Positions 1 through 12,440 of a stretch of DNA of 64,000 nt are shown piece after piece (within the stretch, counting starts at the first letter, position 1; every line of letters starts with the position of its first letter). The translations under genes were made by a program, and so were the position numbers. The notes below the pieces were generated by a model. The model saw only the letters and a program-made list of their open reading frames with translations. It was not told where the DNA came from and made no database searches. The DNA lies in the NCBI GenBank assembly GCA_009617715.1, contig VTFK01000063.1, positions 682,001 through 746,000 on the forward strand, written 5' to 3'. This DNA comes from Plectrocnemia conspersa. Lineage: Eukaryota; Arthropoda; Insecta; Trichoptera; Polycentropodidae.

Positions 1-2440
1 ATTGTGTCTGGATTTAATTGAATAAGATTTACACGTAGAAAGTAATATTAAGAATTGAATTTTTAAGAAGCTCACAAAAAATATTTATTGTTTTTATAAA
101 TAAGCTTAAGTTAACATAATTTCTTTAAGCAATATAAGTTTAAAATAAATAAAACAGTGATAATTATTGAAATTAAAAAATTTGATCTAAAAAAACATTT
201 TTCTTAAATATTTTTGCTTATTAAAATTATTATTTATATATAAGTAGCATGTTTAAAAGTAGCCTTATTAAAGTTAAAATAATAAAAAAAAATTAATAGA
301 ATTGAATTATTAATTATTTTTTATAAGAATCATCTTATATATGATTTGCATTAGTGTATTTAAATATACGCAATAATAAAAAAAAAAGCCTCAAATATAG
401 TGCGCAATATTTTTTTCTAAAAACATGCTGGTATTACTAATAAAATTGTTTAAATGAATTATTGCTTACAAATTACTTATAAGTGGCTAATTTAAAAGTA
501 ACCTCATTGAAGTCCTAATATTTTATATACGAAAAATATTTTTAATGTATTTAAATATATAATATAAGATATTGTTAATATAAATAAAAATCATTATATA
601 TGATGAAATTATGTTTTTATTAAATGTGACACAAGCTAACTAAAGGTTCGAAAATATTATTATTTAAAGATATCTTAAACTATTACTATTGCATTAAATA
701 TTTAATAATTACGTGTGTTAAATAAATATTTTTACTTTATAAAAATATATTTTAATAAATTATAACTGTTATTGAAAAGTTGCAGAACAATTTACTGATA
801 TGTTATAATTTCTAGTATAAATATAATATAAGTTTCGCATTCAATGAAATTAACATATTTGATAAAAATGATTTCATGTTAAACAATTCGTATTAAAAAA
901 ATATTGATTAAAAAAGTTTAAATTTAGTTTAGTTTGAAAAAAATATTGACGCATTTCAAAGTATGATATATTATTATTGTTAATAAGAAAAAATCTGAAA
1001 TTAAGTTATGGTATACTATAGTTATTGCTATTTGTTCAAATTTAATTATTAATAAAAATAGATGGAAATATTTTTATTGCTGACCTAAAATATATATATA
1101 AGTAACTTAGAAAAGTTAAACATATTAAAAAAAAAACAAAATTCATCTAAAATATCATTTTTTCAACTTCTGTTGCAATAATAATAGTAATATTTATCTA
1201 TATTAAAATTTAGTTTATTTTCAGAATTATTAAAAAAAATTATTAAAAAGTGTATATATAAAGTCTTTATGGAAACTGTTTTTAATATAAATAAAATTTC
1301 TTTCTAACTAGGGTTATAAAAATCAATTTCATCATGTGTACAATAAAAATATTTTTTTATAAAAATATTTGTTTATTTAAGTATTAGTAAAAAATAAAAT
1401 ATTTACAAGTAGCCTAGTAAAATTAATTTTAATTGAAATCTTGTTTAAAGTTTCATACAAAAAACATACGAGAATAAAATATTTTTTATGTTTATTAAAT
1501 GTAGGTGTGTAAATACTAAGTAGTATTCAAAATAAAATTAAAACTTTACAATAGTTAAAATATTTTTTAAATAAAAAATATTAAAATAAGATATTGTAAA
1601 TATAGAGCACTATATGTGTTTAAATTAAATTAAGGTATAGTTATTTGTTTGTAAGTATATTATTATTATATTATATTTATTTAAGAGATGCATTCGAAAA
1701 AAAATAACCTAAATATGTTGCAGTAAGAATTTTTTTACATGAAACATAATAAATGGTTAATATTTTTAAGTTGTAATTTAAATATGATAAATAATGTTCA
1801 ATCTAAAAAAAGTTAAACATTTTTAAAGATAAAACTACTTGGGAGTTCATCACTTTCACTTTTACTACCACTTGCCTCACTATTTGCATATCTGCTTCGA
1901 TTTTTATATTTATTTTTAATTTTTAAATGCTGTTGTTTCATTTACACACAATACAATTACTTTATTAACGATGTGAAAATAAATAACAATTAAAAAAAAT
2001 ATAAAACTTACTAGTCGTATTATTTTCGTAAGCCATTAATATTGCATTAAAAAATTGGCAAGAGGCGATCATTAAAGCTTATAAAAAATATATATAATCA
2101 TGTGACAAAAATAATAAATTCAATTCCTTATTAGGTTTTATGAAGTTAAATTAAGATACTACATGGAAAAATCATGAGTATTATAAAATTGGTAAGTAAT
2201 AAATATAAAGTGCAGCTTACTTGAGTATCATAATATTGAATAAAAAATATTTACATATATTGTTTGAATTGAGTATTTAGTACTTATCAAAATCCTCAAC
2301 ACTAGATTAAAACCGTTTAATAAAAAATATGCATAGTGATATTGACGAGCGGTAAAGCACAAATCTACTTTCTTATCTAAATTAAAATATTCTAATATAT
2401 ATATTATATTACCGATATTATAGCAAACGTTTTAGAAAAA
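1..2440. repeat. AT-rich noncoding DNA with decayed copies of repeat family A
   Basis: There are no usable ORFs. The family A core (TTTAAAAGTAGCC and close variants) appears near 251, 490 and 1398. A second motif pair is visible near 388 (GCCTCAAATATAGTGCGCAA) and 1709 (ACCTAAATATGTTGCAGTAA), each followed by a T-run and then AACAT. These look like pieces of old, diverged repeats. Confidence 0.5.
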
Positions 2441-3240
2441 ATATTATTTATAAAGCACGCACGAACCGTAATAATTAACAAACAATAAATTACATTGACA
2501 ATAACTATCGTTTTCAACAATGGGGTCACGAATTGTCATCGAATTACGATTTATTGTATCTTTGAAATGACAGAAGAGTTAAACAAAATGGCGGCCAGAT
2601 ATAATGCACAATAAAAACGTACATACTTAAAATATTTTCAGGCAATATTGTTACGCGTAATCAGAGTCAAACATTATTTTTTCCAAACAATCGCGATGTT
2701 CACATAAGGTCATGTAGCCCGCGGTGTAATAATAGACCCGGCGGCCGTATTTATAATACGGCGGCGCATTTTTACGAAAAATACAATGTATATAAACACG
2801 TGTATATATTTTATTATAAACAGGTTTAAAGTGAGCCACGCCACAAGGGTGTATTCGCGCCGATCGAAAATCAATTGTTCCCCGCAATATAATAAAGTTT
2901 GTCCGATTCAAAGCCACATTGTGTCCATTTTGTATCGTTAAAAATTATTGCATTGAGTGTAAATCACTCGGCGGCGGGCAATTTATCACCGGTGGTCGGC
3001 AAGTGCGGAAAGCGTTATGAATTATCGTTATTAATCGTTATTTATATCGCGAGAAGAGTTTGTTCGGAATAACGACACGTAATTGAATTACGCTCGGACG
3101 TAATGCGTCGTCGTGCGCAATGAGAAGTGTTTTTTTATTAATATATTTTTTATTTTAAAACTTTCCGACACGAGACGTGTAATTTTTCATTTAAACGTTT
3201 AATATCGTGTTATTTCAGGGTCAGTCAGGCTTTGAATTGG
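2440..3240. promoter_or_regulatory. GC-richer noncoding island, candidate cis-regulatory element
   Basis: The A+T content drops sharply and many CpGs occur (for example the 2730-2770 and 2970-3060 segments). An 88-codon minus-strand ORF lies at 2651-2917, but it has no recognisable domain and no splice context, so I do not call it a gene. AAAATGGCGG at 2587 resembles a YY1/Pho-type site. The regulatory role is inferred from composition only. Confidence 0.35.
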
Positions 3241-4851
3241 TGTTAAATGATTTTTTTAAAGGCTCGTTGCGGATAAACGTATATCGTTTCTTTAGAGTTA
3301 ATGTGGATTAACGTAAAAAAAACGTTAGGTTACTCTAAAATCGATTAGAAATCAAGTTAAAAACACATGTTTCTAATTTATGGATTATTAAATCAACTGA
3401 CTTTTTAATACACAGTAATTTTGTAAAGCAATATTTGGTTTATCGCTTTACTGCTCATTGATATCACTCATTGCATATTTTTTAATTAGACGATTTTCAG
3501 TTATTGTAAATAATTTGGATTTATAAAAATCACATATTATTTTTACTTATTCGATATATTTTTTTAAAAACTTATATGGGCTACTTTTAAAAGTGCCACT
3601 ATTTTTTTTAAATAATTTATACCAACGATTTTTTCATTAGTATATTTTTATATTTGCATTATTTAAAATAAATATATTTATTTAAGCACATTATTTAAAA
3701 AATGTAATTAAATTAACAATTTTATAATATTTTAAATGCGTCACATTTTAAAAAGCTTAATTTAATTAAATAATATGTATTAATATTACCATATTTAAAA
3801 AAAAATTAATCCCAATATATTTGAGTATTAAAACTATTTTTACTATTATTATGTATAATATTTTATGAGATAATATTTATTAATTTTATGCTAATCATTT
3901 TATATTTTAAATAAATTGACATATTACAAGATACTTCAAATTGCTCTACTAATTTATTAATTACTTTATTTATGCTTTATTATTTATTATCTACAATATT
4001 TCATAAAAGTACATGTATTTAAAACCAATGATTTATTATGTTTTTTTTTTAGATTGCATGTACCTCTTTTATATTATTTTTACCATAAAAATAAAATATT
4101 ATACGCTCCCTATTTTCTTTAGTATTAAAAATATATTTTAAATATGTTTATATATTATATTTTAAAATACGATATATATTTTACATAAAAAAAATGGTAT
4201 TATATTTTTTAATTACATTTCCCTTCATCAAATAACATCAAAATACGTTGCTTATTTTTTACTTCCAATAATTTTTCACCTATTATTATTATTTATAATA
4301 ACAATGTTTCAAAAAAAATTAAAAATATTTTTTATTAAATTGAATTTACCTTATTGAGGCTACTTTTATATTCGCTACTTATTTTTTAGCTGAACATAAT
4401 ATTTTTTTATTTTTTTATTAAATTTTGATTTATAAAAAAATATTTGTATTCACAATATATTATTAAAAAAATATTTTTAATGTTTTATTTGTTTATTTTC
4501 TATTTTAATGTATACTTAATATGCTTCTGAATATACTTTTTAATATAAATTATTTTATTAAATTAACTTTTTTGCGCTCATTTTTTTATTAATTAGCAAT
4601 AATGATACAATAAAATTCTACAAAATGCTCAATTTTAACAAATATTTTTTCTATATCTATACTATTCTTTTTAGATATTTGTTATATAAACATGATTTTT
4701 TAATAAGATTTTTAAATATAAACCACAACTTATTTATGAGTTTTCAGTAAAAATAAATCTCACGATTTATATTAATATAATATAAACGGATATTTATTTT
4801 TCAGCTTTAGCTCTTAATAAAATATGTTTATATTTAACATATTGTTTTTAG
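3241..4851. repeat. AT-rich noncoding DNA with inverted copies of repeat family A
   Basis: GGCTACTTTTAAAAGTGCCA begins near 3580 and a weaker GAGGCTACTTTTATATTCGC lies near 4356. Both are the family A core on the minus strand. Nothing else is recognisable. Confidence 0.45.
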
Positions 4852-4945
4852 TGGGGACCCGACAAAGCCGCGCCGACTAAGCCGCCCCGACATAGCCGCG
4901 CAAGACAATCCCGCGCAATACAACCCCGACATTGCCGCGCAAATC
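4852..4945. repeat. short GC-rich tandem array of 14-15 bp units
   Basis: About six decayed units of the form GACAAAGCCGCGC(C/AA) follow one another: GACAAAGCCGCGCC, GACTAAGCCGCCCC, GACATAGCCGCGCAA, GACAATCCCGCGCAA, a partial TACAACCCC, then GACATTGCCGCGCAA. It starts with GGGGACCC and sits in very AT-rich DNA. It could be the subterminal repeat of an unidentified DNA transposon. Confidence 0.75.
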
Positions 4946-5599
4946 AAAATTATGAGAAAGAAAATGATTTTTTTAATTTTAATTATTTTGTTTTGTTTTA
5001 ACTAGTGATTCACTTTTTGAACAGTCATTCATAGATTGGATGATGCTGGACAGTTACAAAATATACCGAAATGAAAATAAATCAATACAATATCAATAAA
5101 AAAAGGTTAGGTTGTTTGGTTCCACAGTAAAAGTCGGCGCGAGCGGTAGCGAGATTATTAATATTAAATGGTGATCTATTCAAGCAAATTATTTTATATT
5201 ATAATTTTAATGTGATTAATTAATAAAAGTGGGTATAAAATTAAGCATATTTGATAGCACAACGATATTTGTAATTAAAGCATATTAAAAATTTATATAA
5301 ATAAACGTATTTTAGGAGTATATAATAACTATTAAGACATACTTATATATAGGAAAATGATTTTTTATTTAATTGTATTTTAATTGTAATAAATCTTATT
5401 GAATTGTAGCTATATTAAAAAACTATATTATGCTGAAAAGTATATTGAATATAAATTTAATTTTTATTTTCAACTATATACCTAATAAAATATTTTTTTA
5501 AATCGAAATTGAAAAATAAACATTTAGCCCACAAAATTACATCTTCACAAATACATAATAACATTTTTTAACCCTTTTCAAAACATTGCCTTTTTTCAA
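4946..5599. other. AT-rich noncoding stretch
   Basis: No gene is seen. A small CG-bearing patch at 5132-5155 (GTCGGCGCGAGCGGTAGCGA) may belong with the GC tandem array to the left, as the far end of one ~300-bp element. I could not align matching terminal repeats. Confidence 0.4.
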
Positions 5600-5990
5600 T
5601 AACATCAGCAACAACAAAACACCACATTATGAAGTGTATAAGGAACGCCGCATAATGGAGAATAAAATTTATCGACCCGCGGGCGCGTGAATTCCATAGG
5701 CGTGTGCGACCCTGTACATACCTGGGTGCGTTTCGCACAAGGAATTAGGTGTTGTGTTTCCACTCGAGACCCGAATGTTTGTACTCCTCGCGAAAGGCAA
5801 TAAAGCATCGACCGAGAGAGAGAATAATGGGATGTTGGCGAAGAGGGCCCCATAAAGATATCGACACTTCGGTGTGGCCTTCCACGGCTTTCCCCGCACA
5901 ATGGGAGCCCCGGGCAGCTTTTACTCATTTTTTACCCGGACCTGTCTCGTCTTGATTACCGTCTTTGTGATATCGCGCCAGAGCTAAATT
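5600..5990. promoter_or_regulatory. GC-rich noncoding island, candidate enhancer
   Basis: Near-balanced base composition with frequent CpG. Overlapping ORFs of 107, 76 and 68 codons on both strands arise because stops become rare in GC-richer DNA. None shows a domain or splice sites. Confidence 0.35.
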
Positions 5991-6399
5991 ATCATGTCGT
6001 AATCAAATTATTTTTGTCACAAAAGACACTAATTTTATTTCTTATGTAATAATAGTCACAATAGCAATATTTTTAACTTTATTTTTCTCTTACAAAAAAA
6101 AATAGTAGTTAATTAAATTGGGATCTTAAGCTTAAATTCATAACGAAAAGTCTTTACAACATGTTTTTCTGAATATATAAATAAGTTTTTTTAAGTGAAA
6201 CTCAATAAGCATTAGAGCTTAAAATACAATAATTTTATATAAAAATCTACATAACTGCACAGGCAAATATATTTACTTTTCAGTTAAAAAATCTATAAAA
6301 AGTTATGTTTATATGATCATATTGATTCATATAATACAGAGAATATATTGAAGTATATATATTATGTCTATTCATAAGCATATTAAATTCTAAAAATGC

Positions 6400-6810
6400 C
6401 TCATTTTAGCGTGACCCGCCAACTTCTCGTTTTAGTTCTGACTCATCTTTCAAAACCGATCTTTCACACGCAATGTTTTGATACTGCGCATAATTTTAGA
6501 TGAAAACACACAGCTTTTTTTAGAAAAATAATTTAGAGTGGTGTATATACATATGTTCGTGTCTTGGGGGTTCCACGGATCGATCCGCCCCCGGCCGATA
6601 GGCGGCCGCCCGAACTGCTTATTACAGCAAAACACCAGTAGCAGGTTCCCATGCCACCGATCACCGATCAAAATCGTTGCAACAGGGGTCGTCAACCGAC
6701 GGTTGCAATTTAGCGCAATATGCAAAAATACACCCCGGGGATAATTATCGCGAACGGCGGATTAAAGCCCGCGAGCTTTTGACCCGCGTGAGTAGCGTGA
6801 CCGGAGTTTG
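6400..6810. promoter_or_regulatory. GC-rich noncoding island, candidate enhancer
   Basis: The segment 6575-6620 is CpG-dense (CCCCCGGCCGATAGGCGGCC). It contains GGATTAAAG (a K50 homeodomain-like site), AATTATCGC, and GAGCTTTTGACCC at 6773-6785, an exact 13-mer that recurs at 14533-14545 beside the dys bHLH exon. ORFs on both strands are composition artefacts. Confidence 0.4.
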
Positions 6811-7860
6811 GAATTTTATTATTTATAAATTATAATGCGGTTTTATAATTTATTTATATTGCAGTGTATTACTTTTTATGTAATATTTTAATTAATTAAT
6901 ACCTATATTATGATATTTTTATGATGCATTGAGAATATTTGATGCAAACTCAAAACAATGTTTCGAGATAATCGACTTGAAATTAGGAGCATGGGTTTAG
7001 TCATTGTCAATATTAAAACTATATTTTTAGGCAATAAAGGTATGGAAGAGCAAGTATAACATGTTGGATTTATATATTTATTTTAAGTAAAATTACAAAT
7101 AATTTTAGTATCAGAGTATCAACGTATCAGTAATGCCAAATTATTTAAGATTTAATAGTTTTTAAAAATGTATTTTGAACTATTTTTGACCTAAAAAATA
7201 TGTATTAAAAACACATAAATTATAATTAAGTCTACCCCTAATATTCTAAATGTCTTATATGGCCCTGCATTTTTTTTCTGGTTTTATTGAAGAGATTAAG
7301 AATCAAATCAAAATATAATTTTCTGCGAATTGAGTTTGTTTTATAACCACAATTATTTATTATTTATAGAGATACAATATATTAAAATGTTTTATTTTAA
7401 TTAAGTTATTCTTTAGCTTTAATATAAATAAAATAATAAAAAAATACTGCTTTTTAAATTTATAGACTTTTTTAATCTGCATCTAATAATCTCAATAATG
7501 TTATTTTTGCAATTTTTTTTCCATTATTTAATATTTTTATTTATTTATTAAAAAATAAACTATCCATATTTTTATGGATCAATGCTATTTGTTATTTTGT
7601 CTCACATTAAAATGTTCCAAAATTGTAAGTACTGCAAAATGATTTTCCCACTAAGACAAGAAAACTTATATCACAAAAAAATGTGTTTATTTTAGATGTA
7701 TTAATTTTAAAACAATTTCTTTTATGAAAATTATAATAAAAAACAACGTCAATTTAATTTTATTTCAAAACCATAAAATATAATGCTAAGTACATTTTAA
7801 ATGAATTTTAAGCTGAGTTTAGGACTAAAATATCAGTTAATTTTATTTTTAAAAAAATTC
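6811..7860. other. AT-rich noncoding stretch
   Basis: I see no ORF, RNA gene or clear repeat here. Confidence 0.5.
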
Positions 7861-7874
7861 AGAAAAATTACACT

Positions 7875-8131
7875 GGTCAAAACAATTTTTGTCCCTTTAA
7901 CGTAAATAGTTGATTCCGATAAAAAAAATTACGCTGATTTCAAAAACGTCAAAAAATATTTCGAGCACGTCAGGTTTTTGTGGGATTTAATTTTTTGAAA
8001 AATGTGTGTAATTTCATTTTTTTCGGGAAACAATTTTCCGGTGATTTTTATGGCAACACTTGACTCAAATTTCAGTTTTGACAGTTACCGCTATCATTTT
8101 GATGTGTTTTTCTAAATAAATATTTAAAAAA
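7875..8131 (+). mobile_element. probable 5' flank of the multicopy-gene relic at 8132
   Basis: Begins around ACACTGGTCAAAACAATTTT and leads into the decayed ATG at 8132. The denser T/CG mix differs from the sequence to its left. It is assigned to the same unit by adjacency only. No matching inverted end was found to the right. Confidence 0.35.
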
Positions 8132-8546
8132 ATGCCTCGAAAGTAAAAAAACAGTTCTGACTGTATTTGCTATACGTGCGGTGAGTTTACACCAACTTCT
8201 CAAAAAAAAAAAATTACGACGGTTTTGAAGAAAAAGGCGTATGAAATTTATACCATCTTCATCTTTCACTTTTACACATTAAGTTGGGCTTAATGAGAAG
8301 CTATGTCAAAAACTTGTATAAAGAAGTACTTGAAGAAAAAATTTACTAGGATCAGCAATGCAAAAATAAAAGAAGGAATATGTGGGACTACAAATAAGGG
8401 AGATTTTGACTGATCTGAATTCAAAGTCAGTGTTAACACAGTCAGTCTTCAGGAACGTAGTCAAAAACTACAAAAACCATAAAGGCGAAGACTTTATCAG
8501 CACTGTGTCCAAAATTCTCACGGCAATAAATAAACTGTTGGTCACC
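8132..8546 (+). pseudogene. broken copy of a widespread arthropod multicopy gene (N-terminal CxxCG-type protein of unknown function)
   Basis: From 8132 a decayed start reads MPRK, then a stop, then CYTCGEFTPTSQKKKITTVL and KKAYEIYT. This matches the N terminus of a family present in many copies in arthropod genomes (CY-CGxFT, QRRN-like, VKKAYE motifs). After a large internal deletion the C-terminal part appears in shifted frames: LGLMRSYVKNLYKEVLE (8288-8338), NAKIKEG, then VGLQIREILTDLNSKSV (from 8379) and VFRNVVKNYKNHKGEDF. Stops, frameshifts and the missing middle make it dead. In the intact family the function is unknown; its multiplicity suggests a link to a transposon. The assignment is from remembered motifs and was not searched. 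Confidence 0.7.
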
Positions 8547-8960
8547 TCTGGCTGAGTTTCAATACTATGTTTGTATTCATCGCCGGAATAAAATTCCGAG
8601 CGATTTCCATCGAGATAGTCCGACAATTGCTAAGCGCTACCGACTTAACACAAATTGTTTTGCTCTGAGCTATCGACCGTTTAGCGTATAGTCGTGCCGG
8701 CCGAAACGGAAAGACGTACAATTTGGACCTCATGCCTCGTCCTTTTTTTCGTTTCATATTCTTCTTCATCCCAGTAATGCGAGAGATGATAAAAAACTAA
8801 AGCGTTTAAGATATGAGCAAAAAGCGGCCGTGCCTAATTCCGGAGCAATATGGCCGAAATTAATTCCGTTCTACTTCCGCAAACAGCGGTTAGAAGCTTT
8901 AGTGATTTTTTTTGTTTTATGAGAATAACTGTGAGTTTAAGAAAGGTGGTGCATATAAAA
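8547..8960 (+). mobile_element. CpG-bearing continuation of the multicopy-gene relic, or unrelated island
   Basis: G+C-richer than its surroundings, with one fairly long plus-strand reading frame (around HRRNKIPSDFHRDSPTIAKR). I could not match it to the same family. It could be the 3' part of the element or a separate insertion. Confidence 0.3.
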
Positions 8961-9530
8961 ATAGACCGGAACAGTGTTTTTTTTTAATATAAATTCATTA
9001 AAATCAATATTGAATAAAAAAAAGTGTATTCTTTAACTGTGAAAAAAATGATTGCTTATCAATGAAATAAAATTGTAGACATAAAAAAACAGTGAATAAA
9101 AGATATTTAAGTCATAACAAAGATGTATTAATCCAATACTAAATATTTAAAATTTTATAAATCGACATGATGAGTGAAAATATTATTGTTGTATTATGTA
9201 AATATAACTAAAAAATATTTATGTAAATTTTGGCAAAGCAGAATAAATTATATATCAGTTAGCTCTACAGTTTTAAACTAAACGAAAACCAAAAATATCT
9301 ATTCTGTTACTTATATATTTATATTATTTATATTAAATTTCATCCATGTACTTAAAAATCGTGAAATTTTAAGTGTAAAAATCAATATAAAGAAAGCTTC
9401 TAAATACGACTTGATCACAGAACGTGTAATTTAAAAGCTGAAACGAAAACAAACCTTAAAATAACACAGATCATAAAAGCATCCTTTCGACTCAATTACA
9501 CAATTTCTTATCAAAAGACTGATGCCCGTA
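8961..9530. other. AT-rich noncoding stretch
   Basis: Nothing recognisable on either strand. Confidence 0.45.
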
Positions 9531-10265
9531 TTTGAGAAGAAAAGGATAATCCTTGACCACCCGTTTATGTTCTGATGAAATCACTAGACCATTGCATATA
9601 ATGAGAATGATAGAAGATGCTTAAAATAAAGCTTATTCTTCTTTTAATTCTACGTTCAGGTAGGCTCAATATTTATTTTATTTTGGAAACATTAGGTAAT
9701 TTTTTAAAAAGAGACAATACCACCAAATATGCATTCAATCATCATCTGGAATTAATACAAAATGGCATGCCTAAGATTACTCGGCAGATGCAGCGGGTGC
9801 TTGATACAATAGTCTGTGTCGCGATTAGTCAATTATAAATTAAAATTAGTGTTTTTTTAATTTAAAGTACAGAAGGATGGCTCAAACTATCAAAAAATAA
9901 TTTTAAAATAGTGAAGTTGATGACTATTATATACATATTTTAGATGAAGCTTCTGAACAATTAGAAATACCATAAATCATAAATATAGCAATTATTTATG
10001 GCATGCCTTATGGTTGCAGGTTTTTTATTCCCGAATGCATTTTTTGATAAAATATTTTATTCCCGTGAAGGTTTTTTTATTATTCTGACTATTTTATTTA
10101 GTACTGAAATCCCGAAAGTCGCAAAGGTTATTAAGAAACAACATATTATTGCGAAACTTGTGGGAAAATATCCAATTGGTATTAAAAAAAGTAGCATACT
10201 TGTTTTTAAAAAAATAATTAGCCAAATAAATGTTTATAATGTTAAAATTAAAGAGTCATCATAAT
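9531..10265 (+). pseudogene. possible decayed coding remnant, family not recognised
   Basis: Two plus-strand ORFs (9617-9838, 73 codons; 9998-10264, 88 codons) have a more protein-like composition than the surrounding AT-rich DNA. Segments such as GMPKITRQMQRVLDTIVCVA and KKQHIIAKLVGKYPIGIKKS are visible. They may be pieces of one disrupted transposase-type gene, but no diagnostic motif supports a family call. Confidence 0.25.
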
Positions 10266-10904
10266 TTAAGCCCCCTTTTATACGGTATATGTAATATTAA
10301 AACCTATTTTTTTTGTATTACTTCAAACCTAATTATTGAAAAAATTACTGAAAATGGCTTGGGTTGCTGAAAAAAATTTGAAAATGTCCTTGGAGTGCAA
10401 AGGGTTAAAAAATTGCATATTAGCCTTTAATAACCAACAACTAAAAATCACTGTCATTTTCATACCAGAAAATATATAAATATCTTTCAAAACTACACAC
10501 ACTCACTAATCTCGTGTATCGGAAATTATAATAAAAGCCACCTTTAATTTAAATACAGACACAAAATGCCAAATCACATGTTATTTTAGAGGCCTATCAA
10601 TAATTTTAGTTCTTCAATGAAATCTACTAAAATTATCACCTGATATATTGAGTGTTTTTTATTTCTTGAATTATTATTTTTTTCTGCTTAAATTGTAAAA
10701 TATATTTTATTTTTTCCCCTTAAATTATAACCACAAGCGTTTCGTTTTATATTATTATTTTTTTATCAAATTTTAGCTATCAACAAATTTTAAACATGAA
10801 AATGGTTATAAACCATTAATACGTATATCAATAAAATAAACGTGTTAAAAAAAATATTATGGAAAAGGAATAAAATAAATGAAAATCTGCTCCATCACAT
10901 TTTT
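10266..10904. other. AT-rich noncoding stretch
   Basis: No gene or clear repeat seen. Confidence 0.45.
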
Positions 10905-11500
10905 CAGGCATTTGACAAGGTGATGCATGATTTAAATATTTATATATAATAGTTATATAAACGTTATCTTCTAAGCTAGGCATACATCTGGAATCTTATC
11001 TCGCAAATAGATATTTTGGAATTCAGAAAAAGGATGTCCCTTTAAGCTTTTCTAAGAAAATTAAACCTGATGTCCCGCAGAAAAGTGAATTGTCCCAGAT
11101 AATAAAAAAACATTAGACATAAAAAAAACATTACAATACTAAAAATGCACAACTTTAATATTTTGATTTCGAAGTGAAGAATCAAACTAAATAAGTGTGA
11201 TTCAGTGCATATGAATTTCATCAATCGACATATAAACTATATGCCGGTATACCTCAATGGAAAAGTCATTCTGTTCTAAAATTAGGCAATGTATCTAGAA
11301 GTGACATTAGATGCTAAATTAGACTGGAAAAAACGCGTCAAAAAAAAAAAAGAACATAGTATAGAATTCATGAAACATTGGGATAAAGACAATATCAAAA
11401 ATCGTCCATAAATTTGCCTTATCACAGGCTAAAGGATCACTACAATGTAGAAGAGCCAACCAAAATACTAAGAAAACACACAAATCGATATAATCGTAAT
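10905..11500 (+). mobile_element. decayed jockey-clade LINE reverse transcriptase fragment
   Basis: Pieces of an RT domain occur in order on the plus strand. QAFDKVMHD (RT block 2) comes first, then a segment like LISQIDILEFRKRMSL and a P-DVPQKSELSQ-type block corresponding to the G-PQGS-LSP motif. After an internal deletion come VYLNGKVILF and YLEVTLDAKLDWKKRVKKKK, the typical jockey 'YLGVTLD-KL-W--H' block. Many stops and frameshifts, and no catalytic YADD remains. It encoded the reverse transcriptase of a non-LTR retrotransposon and is long dead. It differs in sequence and age from the LINE at 35930. Confidence 0.75.
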
Positions 11501-11799
11501 AAATTAATTTAAGCTAAATGACAAAGAACACAAGTCATATAATACTTATGTACATGAAAAAAATTACTTCAAATAGTAAATATAAGCTAGAAAAATATTT
11601 ATGTAAGCTATATTGTATTTTCTTAGAAAGCATTTTTTAAGGGATTTATTAAAATAATAAAAAAATATATATGTATATATAAATTTATATTATTTATTAT
11701 TTAGTATTATTTAAAAAGCTTTGTTAAATCTATTTTAATAAATATTGGTATTGAATAATGTAATATTCATAATCAAATAAACCGTGAGAAAATTTTATT
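11501..11799. other. AT-rich noncoding stretch
   Basis: No gene seen. It may include the 3' tail of the jockey relic. Confidence 0.4.
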
Positions 11800-12440
11800 A
11801 GACCTTTCTTAATAATTACCAATCATCAATAAACGATGATATGGGTCAATGAATAGCCACTAACATGTGTCCAATCTAAGGTGAAAATTGACCATTTCTC
11901 ATCTCGCCGTAAAAATATCAATAATCTCACGTTATAATTGAGATCATCGCCCAAAACAGATATCATCATCATCATCGTCGATTTGTATCTAGATCAAACA
12001 CGCATTCCACCGCACTCTATGATTATCTAATGCATAATTTTATTGCCGGCAACAATTTGTCCAGCTCGAAATAATAAACGAACAAAAAAGCACATCACCA
12101 CATAGGCCATATATTAGCGATAACATCTCGGCAAACGGCAAATCGTTTATTAAAAAGTAATAAAATTTACATATTACAACGCGGCGGATCATATGGTCTC
12201 GCGCCGTCGATATCTGGACCACATGTCTTCGGGGCACAATCGGAGGTCTTTGCTGTGTTCCTTTCTGATCTTTTTGCGGAATGCTTGGAAGCCCTTTGAC
12301 GGAATGCTGATGATGGAGCACGCACGGTAGTGTGAAGTGGTTAAATGTTTGGAATTAATGCGGAATGAGCGTGGGAAGGGATTTTTCGAGGATTCGACTC
12401 ACGTTTTCGGATGTACGACCTTCGAAACATGCAGAAAATG
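11800..12440. promoter_or_regulatory. noncoding island in the dys downstream intron, candidate enhancer
   Basis: It is A+T-moderate with motif-rich segments such as TAATGCATAATTTTATTGCC, an (ATC)5 run near 11962 and CGTTTATTAAAAAGTAATAA. The minus-strand ORF at 12040-12321 and plus-strand ORF at 12365-12604 have no PAS similarity in any frame. Its position within a dys intron makes an intronic enhancer a reasonable inference. Confidence 0.4.

Noticed and set aside
2651..2917. 88-codon minus ORF as a possible downstream dys exon
   Set aside because: No PAS-like residues and no acceptor/donor pair in phase.
5605..5955. Overlapping ORFs of 107, 76 and 68 codons on both strands
   Set aside because: They coincide with a GC-rich island where stops are rare. 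No domain, no splice signals, and three frames open at once.
8072..8769. Minus-strand ORFs at 8072-8269 and 8542-8769
   Set aside because: The plus strand carries the family motifs. These are antisense shadows.
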